Assembly (NCBI GenBank): GCA_963767835.1
Contig: CAVYFY010000002.1
Location: 496,001-560,000 of the forward strand
DNA length: 64,000 bases
Source: SIAQ01 sp963767835
Lineage (GTDB): Bacteria; Planctomycetota; Planctomycetia; Gemmatales; Gemmataceae
Direction: 5' to 3'
A model generated the notes under the pieces. It was not told the DNA's origin. It did no database searches and worked only from the letters and a program-made list of their open reading frames with translations. How positions within the stretch are numbered: position 1 is the stretch's first letter; each line of letters starts with the position of its first letter. The position numbers were made by a program, and so were the translations under genes. This document shows positions 37,829-47,184 of this stretch, piece after piece.

Positions 37829-39646
37829 ATGAGAATGACCATGCTGTTGAGCGTCCAAGGGTTGGCCAAGCGATTTGGCCAGCGTCCGTTGTTTACCGAC
37901 TTGTCCATCGAGCTCGGAGCCAGCGAGCGGCTCGGGCTCATCGGGCCGAACGGTTCGGGGAAATCGACGCTGCTCAAACTTCTGGCGGGTTACGAGGAGC
38001 CGGACGCCGGCGCACGCTCGCTGCGGCGTGGCACACGGGTCGGCTATCTGGCCCAGGACGATATCTTTCCCGCCTCGCTCAGCGTGCGCGAAGTGCTGCT
38101 GGCCGCGCTTGCCGACGAGCCGATCGAGGATTACGAGCGCGAGACGCGGACGGCCATTACGCTGACACAGGTTGGTCTCACCGATCCAGACCAGGCCGCC
38201 AACATTCTTTCGGGCGGGTGGCGCAAACGCCTGTCCCTGGCACGGGAACTGGTTCGGCAACCCGACCTGCTCTTGCTCGATGAGCCTACCAATCATCTCG
38301 ATCTGCCCGGTATCGTTTGGCTGGAACGCTTGCTCCGCGGCATGTCGTTCGGCTACCTGGTCGCCACCCATGATCGAGCGTTTCTGCGCACCGTTGCCGA
38401 CGAGATCATCGAGGTGAGCCGCATCTATCCGGGAGGATCGTTCCGCGCCGCCGGCTCATACGATGAATTTTCCGACAAGCGCGTAGCATTCCTGATGGCG
38501 CAGGCCAAACGGCAGGAGTCGGTCGAGAATCAGGTTCGCCGCGAGACAGAGTGGCTGGGCCGCAAAGCCGCCGCGCGGACGCGAAAGGCCAGCTCGCGCA
38601 TCGCCGATGCCGCCCAGCGCCGTGAAGAGCTGACAGAGCTGCAATTCCGGACCGCCTCGGCAGGCGCCGCCGGCATCGACTTCGTCGGCACGGGCCGGCA
38701 AACGCGCAAGCTCCTCAGCGCCACCGGCATCGCCAAATCGTTTCCCGGCCGCCCGCTGTTCTCCGGCATCGATCTTCTGCTTGCCCCCGGCACCATCCTC
38801 GGGCTGCTCGGCGCCAACGGCAGCGGCAAGAGCATCCTGTTGCGCGTGTTGGCCGGCGAGATCGCGCCCGACACCGGCGCTGTCGCGCGCGCGGACGGAT
38901 TGCGGCTGGTGATGTTCGAACAGGGCCGCGCGTCGCTTGATCCCGCATTGACGCTGCGCCGCGCTCTTTGCCCAAACGGCGACACGGTTATGTTCGGCAA
39001 CCGGCCCATGCACGTCGCGGCCTGGGCGAAAAGGTTTCTTTTCTCACCCGAGCAACTCGATGTTCTCGTGGGCCAACTTTCCGGCGGCGAGCAGGCGCGT
39101 GTGCGCATCGCTCAACTCATGCTCCAGCCTGCCGACCTGCTGCTGCTCGATGAACCAACCAACGACCTTGACATTCCGGCCCTTGAGGTCCTTGAAGAAA
39201 ACCTCGCCGACTTTGCCGGCGCCGTCGTGCTGGTCAGCCATGATCGTGCGTTGATGGATCGGCTCTGCACGCAGGTCGTGGGGCTTGACGGCCAGGGTGG
39301 TGCGGCGACTTATGCAAGCGTCGATCAATGGCTGGCGGCGATTGAAGCAAGCGCTGCCCTGCGCACATCCGCATGCAAAGAAGAGCCAGCCAAGGAACGT
39401 GAGATGAAGCCGGCCGCCGCCAAGCCGCGCAAATTGAGCTTCCGCGAACAACAAGAGTGGGATCAGATGGAGTCCGCCGTGCTTGCAGCAGAGCGTGTGC
39501 TTGCCGACTGCGAGGCTGCCGTCGAGCGCAGCGCCAATGCGGGGCACGTTACACTGACCGAGGCGTGCAAGGAGCTCGAAGAAGCACAGCGAGCCGTCGA
39601 TCGCTTGTATGCCCGCTGGCAGGAGCTGGAGAGCAAACGCGGATAG
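37829..39646 (+). CDS. uup: ABC-F ATPase of the Uup type
   Basis: Two ATP-binding cassettes without membrane segments: Walker A GPNGSGKSTLL, signature LSGGWRKRL, Walker B LLLLDEPTNHLD in the first; GANGSGKSILL, LSGGEQARV and LLLLDEPTNDLD in the second. The C-terminal about 80 residues are a coiled coil (EQQEWDQMESAVLAAERVL...ELEEAQRAVDRLYARW), the DNA/ribosome-binding tail of Uup. ABC-F proteins act on ribosomes or on recombination intermediates. In-frame starts at 37829, 37835 and 37841 are possible. It follows the efflux genes on the same strand and may be in the same transcript. Confidence 0.92.
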   Translation: MRMTMLLSVQGLAKRFGQRPLFTDLSIELGASERLGLIGPNGSGKSTLLKLLAGYEEPDAGARSLRRGTRVGYLAQDDIFPASLSVREVLLAALADEPIEDYERETRTAITLTQVGLTDPDQAANILSGGWRKRLSLARELVRQPDLLLLDEPTNHLDLPGIVWLERLLRGMSFGYLVATHDRAFLRTVADEIIEVSRIYPGGSFRAAGSYDEFSDKRVAFLMAQAKRQESVENQVRRETEWLGRKAAARTRKASSRIADAAQRREELTELQFRTASAGAAGIDFVGTGRQTRKLLSATGIAKSFPGRPLFSGIDLLLAPGTILGLLGANGSGKSILLRVLAGEIAPDTGAVARADGLRLVMFEQGRASLDPALTLRRALCPNGDTVMFGNRPMHVAAWAKRFLFSPEQLDVLVGQLSGGEQARVRIAQLMLQPADLLLLDEPTNDLDIPALEVLEENLADFAGAVVLVSHDRALMDRLCTQVVGLDGQGGAATYASVDQWLAAIEASAALRTSACKEEPAKEREMKPAAAKPRKLSFREQQEWDQMESAVLAAERVLADCEAAVERSANAGHVTLTEACKELEEAQRAVDRLYARWQELESKRG

Positions 39647-39911
39647 GCGTATTTCGTGGAATCCAAGAAAACCGCATCGACATGGGCATTCGATCAGCTC
39701 CAGTTGCGCCAGAGCTGGACCTCTAATGGCTTCCTTCGGTTGGCCCATTCTGTGCAAACCGGCGCCAAGGTGCTGATTGAGTCTATCGACCATTGATCGC
39801 TTGAGCTAGCGCGATCGTCGCTGAATCGCTGAAGGCGTCGATCGCTTGCCGCCGAACCAATAAGATGACGGTAGGAATCGCCGTCCGATTCGGACCATAA
39901 GGAAGCAAGTC

Positions 39912-42419
39912 ATGGTCGATACAACGCATGGGCTGCAGCAACTCCTGGCCGGGCTTGGCGAGGCAGCGCGGTTCGAATCGGTTGGTCAACTTTCGGCGGT
40001 TTTGCCGGGACTCGAGGTGAAGGGGATTGGGTCCATCGGAATTCCCGTCGCGCCGGCGGATGCGAAGCGGATCATCGGCAGGGCGAGCCAGGCGCCTTAT
40101 GGCCGGGGCGAAGCGACCATTGTCGATACGGAGGTTCGCCGAGTCTGGCAATTGGACTCCACGCAATTCGACTTACGGAATACGGCGTGGAACGACGCGG
40201 TGGCGAGCGTCGTTGATGCGGTCAAGCGCGATCTTGGCATTCGCGGGAAAGTGACCGCGGAGCTTTACAAGTTGCTTGTTTACGAGAAGGGGAGCTTCTT
40301 CAAACCGCACCGCGACACCGAGAAGATTCCGGGGATGTTCGGCACGCTGGTCGTGTGTTTGCCGTCGCGTCATGAAGGCGGCACCTTGATTCTGGAGCAC
40401 GATGGGCAGACGAAACGGATCGATTTTGGCGGCAAGGATTCGGAGTTTCACACGCGGTATGTTGCGTTCTACGCCGACTGTCGGCATGAAGTCACGCCGG
40501 TGAAATCGGGCTATCGCGCTTGCCTGGTTTACAATCTGGCCAGCGCCGGCAAGGAACAACCAGCAGCGCCGCATCATGCCGAAGCAGTTTCGGAGGCGGC
40601 TCAGTTGCTCAAGAAGCTGTTTTCGGCGCCGGAGCCGTTGAATAAGTTGGCGATCCCGTTCACGCACCAATACACCGAAGCGAGCTTTGATCCCAAGCAG
40701 TTGAAAGGTGCTGATCGCGCTCGCGCCGAGGTTCTGATTCGCGCCTCTCAATCGCTGGATTATGAATGCAACTTTGCGCTCTTGCTGTTGCATCAGGAAG
40801 GCATTCCGGATTATGGCACGATTGAATACGGTGATTCATGGGGCCGCCAGAGGTCGCGTTGGTCCCATGACGACTACGACGAAGGCGATGAGGATGAAGA
40901 AGATTCCGGCGAAGATTCCGATGGCGAGTTTGAAGAGGTCTTCAACGAAGAATTGAAGCTCGAACACTGGCGTGATCCTGAAGGCCGAGAGCAATCCTTC
41001 GGCACGATCCACTTCGAGGACAACGAGATTCTCGGTCTCGATGACAAGGAGGGCTGGTCGTACAAACAAGAAGTTCGTGAGGCGACCGGCAATGAGGGGG
41101 CCTCGATGGATCGCTGGTATCGGCAAGCGGTCCTGGTGATTTGGCCGCGCGAACGGCATTTCGAAGTGCTGGCCGGCGAGGGGCCGGCGTCAGCAATCCC
41201 GGCTCTCGAAACGCTGGTGGCACAGAGCAAGACGGCCGCAAATCTCGCGGCGTGCGGCATGGTGGCCGAGGCGGTCATCGAGCATTGGGATGGCCGCGAT
41301 CGCTTTGGACTCGGTATCCGAACCCACTCAGTGCCGATGCTGCGCGTGCTCGAACGCATCGGCGACGAGAAGTTGGCCATGCGATTCCTGCGCGACGTGT
41401 TGCCCAAGAGCTTCAACGGTTCGGAAGGCAAAGCCCTGCATGGTCTGTGTCAGCGCATCGGCTGGAAAGCGTTGACGCCCGCAATTCAGGAATTCCTTGC
41501 CCATCAGAAGCCAGCCGATTTTCGCACGCATCTGAACCAGATCGTCACCATCTGCGAGCATCTGTGTTGCGATCCGCCGGCGTTGAGCAAGGAACGCCTC
41601 GCGGCATGTGGGTTGATTGCCGATGAACTGATTAAGGTCGTCGAACGGTGGGACAAGGTGCCGGCGAACCATTGGGATTCTGACCGATTCGCCGCTTACA
41701 AATTCGGGGACGATGCCGACGACTTCGATAAGGACGAAGATGAAATTGAAGATGACAAAGGCGATGCCGAACCAAAACATCAACCGAACGACAACGAGCA
41801 AGAAGCGTTGATCTTGCAGCAGCGCGGCAACAAGCGAATCGGCGTCGTTGCGAGCATGGTGCGTCTGCTTTCGGCCATCGGCGCCAGCGAACACTTGACG
41901 ACTTTCCATACCCACGTAGTCGCCGACACCGGGCATTACGATCTTCGTAGCGTGGTCATTCCTGATGTGAAATCCCTTTACGCGCAAACGTCCGCGACCG
42001 CTGCCGGGCGCCAAGCCGCTGCGCGGTTATTGCATTATTGCCTCGCCGAACTTCGAGATGCGACGGCGCAGCCACTGGAACCGCCGAAGGACTGGAAGCG
42101 TGAAGCCAAGCTCGGCTGCACGTGCGCCGATTGTGTCGCCCTGAGCCGATTCCTGCGCGATCCAGCCGAGCGCGTGGGCCGATTCCCGATGAACAAACAA
42201 CGCCGCCAACACCTTCATCGGCAAATCGATCAGCACCGCTGCGATGTCACGCACGTCACCGAGCGCAAGGGTTCACCGCAAACCTTGGTCTGCACCAAGA
42301 CGCAAAACTCCTATGAATGCGGCCGCAAGCAGTATGAGGTCGATCAAGTCGTACTTGCCGAGCTGGAAAAACTCGTTGAACGCAAATCGCCTTCACGTCG
42401 GACCAGGAAATCATCTTAG
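39912..42419 (+). CDS. Large protein with N-terminal 2-oxoglutarate/Fe(II) oxygenase-like domain
   Basis: 835 residues. In residues 100-220 the prolyl-hydroxylase-like pattern is seen: YEKGSFFKPHRDTEKI (His-x-Asp iron ligands), GTLVVCLPSRHEGGTLIL, FYADCRHEVTPVKSGYRACLVYNL (second His and the 2-oxoglutarate Arg). So an iron- and 2-oxoglutarate-dependent hydroxylation is predicted, substrate unknown. The C-terminal 600 residues have no recognised domain; there is an acidic stretch (DEDEEDSGEDSDGEFEEVF) near 330, another near 610, and a Cys-containing end (GCTCADCVALSRFL). It stands alone, just left of the mobile region. Confidence 0.75.
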   Translation: MVDTTHGLQQLLAGLGEAARFESVGQLSAVLPGLEVKGIGSIGIPVAPADAKRIIGRASQAPYGRGEATIVDTEVRRVWQLDSTQFDLRNTAWNDAVASVVDAVKRDLGIRGKVTAELYKLLVYEKGSFFKPHRDTEKIPGMFGTLVVCLPSRHEGGTLILEHDGQTKRIDFGGKDSEFHTRYVAFYADCRHEVTPVKSGYRACLVYNLASAGKEQPAAPHHAEAVSEAAQLLKKLFSAPEPLNKLAIPFTHQYTEASFDPKQLKGADRARAEVLIRASQSLDYECNFALLLLHQEGIPDYGTIEYGDSWGRQRSRWSHDDYDEGDEDEEDSGEDSDGEFEEVFNEELKLEHWRDPEGREQSFGTIHFEDNEILGLDDKEGWSYKQEVREATGNEGASMDRWYRQAVLVIWPRERHFEVLAGEGPASAIPALETLVAQSKTAANLAACGMVAEAVIEHWDGRDRFGLGIRTHSVPMLRVLERIGDEKLAMRFLRDVLPKSFNGSEGKALHGLCQRIGWKALTPAIQEFLAHQKPADFRTHLNQIVTICEHLCCDPPALSKERLAACGLIADELIKVVERWDKVPANHWDSDRFAAYKFGDDADDFDKDEDEIEDDKGDAEPKHQPNDNEQEALILQQRGNKRIGVVASMVRLLSAIGASEHLTTFHTHVVADTGHYDLRSVVIPDVKSLYAQTSATAAGRQAAARLLHYCLAELRDATAQPLEPPKDWKREAKLGCTCADCVALSRFLRDPAERVGRFPMNKQRRQHLHRQIDQHRCDVTHVTERKGSPQTLVCTKTQNSYECGRKQYEVDQVVLAELEKLVERKSPSRRTRKSS

Positions 42420-42911
42420 GTGCGTTTTTTGGGCGTTGTCAACTCGCGTGGTTGGGAGGTGACGCCGCGGTGCGACGATCGCGGAGGTCGCCCTCAGAAG
42501 TCAATTCACCGATCATTGCGGCTGTGTGGCAAATTTCTCGCCAGTGCAGCAATCTCTGCAAGAAAGCAAGAAACCCGGAACGAAATCGTGGAACGTAACC
42601 ACCCCTGGTCTCGACCGTTACGAGCAACCGCAGATTTCGCAGGTTTTTTTTGACCATCCACACCGTGCTCATGCTCGGAGGTATCGAGATAGCATAGAGT
42701 AGGCCCACGTAGCCGGAGGTTGAAAGTAGCCTGGCGTAGCCCTCTGTGAAATGATCGTGCGAATAGCCTGGCGTAGCCCTCCGAATTCATCTCGTTCCCG
42801 GCCAATCGCCCCCTGACGTCGCGGTACAGGTAGGCCAAAAAAGCCGTGGTAGGTTTTTGGTAGGTGAGCCCCTTTCGAGCACGACCAGAATCCAGAATCG
42901 CCGTAAGTCAT
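42420..42911. other. Intergenic region at the border of the mobile region
   Basis: No gene is supported. It holds two 17-bp direct repeats TAGCCTGGCGTAGCCCT (42727-42743 and 42764-42780, period 37 bases). Confidence 0.5.
42727..42780. repeat. Two 17-bp direct repeats
   Basis: TAGCCTGGCGTAGCCCT occurs twice with a 37-base period, and a weaker related stretch (CACGTAGCCGGAGG) lies upstream at about 42702. There are too few units for a CRISPR. Confidence 0.7.
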
Positions 42912-42966
42912 TAGCCGCGGCCGGATTCGAACCGGCACGGGGGTTACCCCCCAGGGGATTTTAAGT
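42912..42966 (-). tRNA. 3' half of a tRNA-Leu(TAA)-like gene (probable attachment site)
   Basis: Read on the minus strand: an anticodon loop CTTAAAA (TAA), a long variable arm with GGGGGGTAACCCCC, the T-arm GCCGG-TTCGAAT-CCGGC, and an acceptor strand ending CGCGGCTA. The D-arm and the 5' acceptor strand are absent, and the 5' half of the anticodon stem does not pair. This is the 3' fragment left where a tRNA gene serves as integrase target, not a working tRNA. Orientation predicts that the integrated element lies to the right. Confidence 0.7.
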
Positions 42967-43007
42967 CTATTGGCTTGACGCCGCAAGAGGCATCAGGGAC
43001 GCCGGTT

Positions 43008-43148
43008 ATGGAAGGCCCCTTGGCCCATTCCTTGGCCCGTGAAACGCAAATTGACTCCGATCTACAGCGCGTTTTCGACGCTTGGCCAACATTGCCGGCG
43101 GCGCTCCGAGCGGGCATCCTGGCCATGATCGACGCGGCCCGGAAGTGA
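43008..43148 (+). pseudogene. Short C-terminal remnant next to the tRNA fragment
   Basis: The frame reads FKSIGLTPQEA through the tRNA fragment and then LQRVFDAWPTLPAALRAGILAMIDAARK and a stop at 43148. The AWPTLPxAxxxGILAM pattern is, as far as I recall, common near integrase genes in planctomycetes, so this may be the end of a lost integrase or of its neighbour. There is no clear start; an ATG lies at 43008. Confidence 0.4.
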
Positions 43149-44499
43149 GACATGGACCCATGCCCATTCTCTTTGCCGGTTGGGATGCGGTCAGGAATTG
43201 CGTGCATTGAATCTCAGGCACTTTGACGGGTATAGGTGGGTTGTTTCCCGCCGGGCTGATCGACTACGGCACGGACGAAGCGAGCGAACCGGGCGAGTAA
43301 ATCGACCGGATTTCGTTGGCTTTCCGCGCGTCGGTCGGATAACTTGAGAGCGAACAAACTTGCCCGCGCGGTCGATGTTTACCGCACTTCGGCGGTCTAC
43401 TTTTATTCGGGTTGCCCCATGAACATTTCTTGTCCGACATGCTCTCAAATGTTGCAAGTTCCCGATAACGCTGCCGGTAGGAAGGTGCATTGCCCGAAAT
43501 GCTCGCAAAGGATTCTTGTTCCGACGCCCGCGCCGCTCAACAAAATCGAAGAGAGCGTTTCGGCTGGCAAATCGCCCGCGTCTGCCGTCACCACGAAACC
43601 GTCGATCCCGGTTGCAATTGTCGCCGGCCCCGCGAAGGGCAATCCCGCGCCGCCGCAAACCGTAGCTACTCCGATTGCCCGTTTCGCCGCTAAGCGCTTT
43701 CTCTTGCTTGCAATCGCGTGCCTCGGCGGCCTCACACTTGTTGCCGTTGTAATCGCGGTTTCTTGGGCGCTGATTGCTGCCCGTCCTTCCGCAACGGCGG
43801 ATAACGCGGCCAAGGGCAATCAGTTTGCCGAGAATCCAAAGGACAAAGCGCCTCAGGATTCGGAACCGCTGAAAAAGGAAGCTGCCAAGGAACCGAACAA
43901 GGACGATCCGACGATTGCGAAAAAGGGCGCGGACAAGGAACCGAAAACCGATCCGCCAATCGTCAAAAAAGAACCGGACAACGCCAAGGAAGCCGAAGCG
44001 TTTTACAAGATGGCCAAGGCCGCGCAGGAGAAGGCCGAAGCGGCTGAAAAACGAGCGGCCGAACTGTTAGCCAAGGCCGAAGAGTTGGAAAAGAAAAACG
44101 ACCTGGATCGAAGGAAGATTGCGGACGACATGGCTGCATTGAAGAAGGAAATCAAAGCAGAGAAAAAAACGCCGCCTATGGAATCCGAACAAGGCAAAGC
44201 GATAAAGGACGACGACAAAAAAAACGGGAATGCGGAAACGCTTACGTTGAAATCCTCTAAAGGATTCGTCGATGTGTCCATCCTTTCAGCCAAGGTAATG
44301 AAAGTCCGGACGACCCGATTTGGTCAAGAGCTAATCACAGATGATCCTTTCCTCGTGCTGCGGATTTCCGTGAACAACAATCATTCCTCAAAGCCCTTTG
44401 TTTTTGATGGTTGGCAGTATCACCATTTGGGCGTTTCGTTGAAGGATAACTTCGGAAACCAATATGCCGTAGCCAGCTGGCCCAACTTCAAAATCAATG

Positions 44500-46172
44500 G
44501 GGCGTAACCGGCAGGCCGCTACGCTGCCTGCTGGTATTTGCGCCTTCAACCAACTCTCGCCACGGGTATAACTTTTGCGTTGCATGGTCGATGCGGAACG
44601 TTTGGTATTCATCCCAGTCGCCATTGACGTGGATGCTGCGCACGTCCAACATCGCTTGAGCCCCAAGACGCGTCCAGTGCATGCCGGCGCGTTCCATGCG
44701 GTCCTTCACCAGGTGGCGACACGCTCCCTCGATCACGCCGCTCGCGATCGGATAACCCTTGGCCAGGTATTCACCGTAACGCATTCGCTCCAGGTTGTTT
44801 TCCAGGTACGCACACACCTTCGTCAGCGTCGCCTTCTTGCTGCCGGTCAGCTTGCGTTTGGTGCCCATTTGTCGCAGGCCGCGGATCACCAACTCGGCTT
44901 TTCCTTCGAGCATCTTCAGCACACGCCCACGCACAAACTGTTCGGTCTCGGCACTCTTCTCCGGGTAAAAGACGTGCGCCGCCTGCCACAGACGCGGCGT
45001 CACGTGCAACAGGTCCAGAATGTTGGCTGTGTTGCGCTGGGTCAAATGCCGTTCGCGCGCCTCCCACAACGGTTCCTGGCCGTCGCACAGGTGCACCATT
45101 TCCTTGACGTAGCCGCGATTGCGCGCCAGATTTCTTCGGAAATCCACCTGTAGGTCATCTCGATCCCCGAATGCGTCTGCTCGCTGTCGGTGTAGGCCAG
45201 GCTCGCCATCGTCTGCTTGTGGCACGGCTTGGGACGATCGCGTTTGGGTGCGTCGCGGTCGTCGCCGAACAGTGCCGCCACCACTTCCGCAGGCGTGCGC
45301 ACGTAGCGGTCCACCGTGTAGACCGCACCCACGATCGCCATCTCTTTGCGACTCGCCTTCTCCCCTTTGGTGCGATGCGCCGGCGGCGCGGCTTCATCCG
45401 CCGCCCGACGCATCACCACACCTTTGCCGTCCGCACTGCTGACCACGATGGCTCCTTCTTCCTCAGCCGACGGCAGCGTGCCGCTCGTCGCGAAAGGCCT
45501 CCACCAACTCCGCCATCTGCACGTTCATGCGTTCCAGACTGTCCACCGACTGCTTCAATCCCAACATGCGTGCCACGGTGCTTTTGGCTTGGCTGAACGC
45601 TTCCTCCACACACAAGCTTTGGTCCCAATCCTGCAGCACATAAGAAAACACGCTCTCGGGCAACTGCAGCCGATTGTCCAACGGCACAAACTCGATCTTC
45701 TGCCCTTCGCGGCTGCCGTACACCGCGCGCTTCAGCACGAACTCGCCAAAGATCGATACGTAACGCCGGCTGTGCGTTTCCTCCAGACGCTGGCACACCT
45801 GCCCACCCGGCAAGGTGACCGACTCGCCCATGTCGCCCGGCCCCAAAAGCGTCAGAAACTGGCTCAGCGCCGCGCGGCCGATGAGCAGAACCTGCTGCCA
45901 GACGGCACGTTCGACTTCGTGCATAGCCGTACCTTGGTGGGCCGCTTCGCGGACCGCCGTCAGCATTTCCTTGAGAATCGCGAGCAGTTCGGCATTATCT
46001 TCCTTGAGAACATCCGTGTCTTGTGTCATTTTCATAATGTGGCCTCCTTGGAGCGAGACATTGCAGCTGCTACCGCATGTCTAGCCCTGGGAGGCCCTTT
46101 CGCCAACATCGCTAACTCCATAACTTATGTCTGTACCATCAGTTGCGGGCCAGCGGAAGGCCGGTTACGCCC
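44500..46172 (-). mobile_element. ISKra4-like element, copy 1
   Basis: 1,673 bp with inverted ends GGGCGTAACCGGC / GCCGGTTACGCCC. A 9-bp direct target duplication AAATCAATG is at 44491-44499 and 46173-46181. One base is missing near the 3' end of the transposase (TATTTGCGCC against TATTTGGCGCC in the other copies), so this copy is 1 bp shorter than copies 2 and 4. Confidence 0.95.
44519..46035 (-). CDS. ISKra4-like transposase of copy 1 (three frame segments)
   Basis: The same three-segment transposase as in copy 2: MKMTQDTDVL..DERHAAVG, then SSADGKGVVMRR..SEEIW, then NRGYVKEMVHLCDGQEPLW to the C-terminus. An additional one-base loss near 44541 changes the last residues. An AGGAGG ribosome site precedes the ATG at 46035. 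Probably defective in this copy. Confidence 0.75.
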
Positions 46173-47184
46173 AAATCAATGGGGCAATCGAAAGCGAGGC
46201 CCTATACCCGAAAGAAGGCTGGACTTCCCCTTTGGTGTTCTGGCGGCCAGTTTTCTCCGCGGAGTACCTAATTCTGGAACTGCCAGCGTCTAATTGCGGG
46301 CAGGAAGGCGTTTTTCGGTTCAAAATCGAAAAGGATCTTTGGTCCACGTCGTTTCCCAAAAAACAAGTGGAACCGAAAGTGAAAGTCGGCGACATGGCTC
46401 CGGCGTTTGAAAGCGTTGACGAAAGCGGCAAGACTTTCAAATCGAGCAGCGTTGTAGGTAAAGAAATGGTAGTCCTTTTCTTTTACCCCGCCGACTTCGC
46501 CGGCGGTGGTAGCGCTCAAGTGTGCGGCTATCGTGATGACATTGAGAAGCTGGCCAACAAAGGTGTCACTGTCATCGGCGTCAGCGGCGATTCCGCCGAA
46601 ACGCACAAGCTGTTCAAGGCGCATCACAAGCTGCCCTTCACTCTTCTCGCAGACGAGAAAGCCGAGATCGCCAACCTCTTCGGGATTCCCAACACTGTTG
46701 GCAAGGGCAAGGCGACCGCCATCAACGAAAACGGGAAGAAGATTGATGTCTTCCGCAGCGCGACTATCCAACGCTACACCATCGTAATCGACAAGGCCGG
46801 CAAGGTTGCCGCCATTGATGCCGTTTCCGACAGTGCGGCTGACGCCAAACGTGTTGCTGAATTCGTCAAGAAGCTGGAATCGAAGTAAACCATCCGATAG
46901 GCTTACTTGCGATGGGTTTTGTTCGCTCTCGGCCAAGAGCGAACTTCAAGCGGCCAGTGTCGGCGCGTTCGCATCCAACGCACGGCGCTGGCCGGCCCGT
47001 CATAACACGGATGCACAAGCATGTCGGATATTCAACGCATTGAAGAGTTGTTGCGCCGCGCACCATCGACAACTTCCCAAACGCGCTTCCAAGAAACTCG
47101 TGATTGGTTAATAGACTTAGCGCACCATTTGGAGCGTGTGGAGCACGATTCTAACTTTTTCAAGGACACGAACGAATTTGATTG

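Larger units (their letters stand above)
43419..46888 (+). pseudogene. Zinc-ribbon / coiled-coil / peroxiredoxin-like gene split by an IS element
   Basis: Joining 43419-44499 to 46182-46888 across the IS copy at 44500-46172 and one 9-bp target copy restores one open frame of 595 residues. In order: an MJ0042-type zinc ribbon (CPTC at residue 5, CPKC about 20 later), a hydrophobic helix (FLLLAIACLGGLTLVAVVIA), a Lys/Glu-rich coiled coil, an Ig-like module (VDVSILSAKV...FGNQYAVASW, crossed by the insertion), and an AhpC/TSA-type domain (KVGDMAPAFESVDESGKTF, VVLFFYPADF, LLADEKAEIANLFGIP). The peroxidatic Cys of the usual PGC motif is replaced (GGGS), and only the later Cys in VCGYRDD remains. 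In its present state the gene is interrupted. Confidence 0.85.

Noticed and set aside
39647..39911. Small ORFs between uup and the oxygenase gene
   Set aside because: Short, without ribosome sites or recognisable content; shadows of nothing conserved.
42727..42780. Possible CRISPR array
   Set aside because: Only two clear 17-bp units, short repeat, no cas genes anywhere in the window.
43344..43418. Upstream extension of the zinc-ribbon gene start
   Set aside because: The zinc ribbon normally begins at the N-terminus, and the extra 25 residues show no conservation pattern.
45346..46293. Antisense ORFs over the four ISKra4-like copies (up to 315 codons)
   Set aside because: They recur only because the IS recurs; composition is that of an antisense frame and the transposase blocks are on the other strand.
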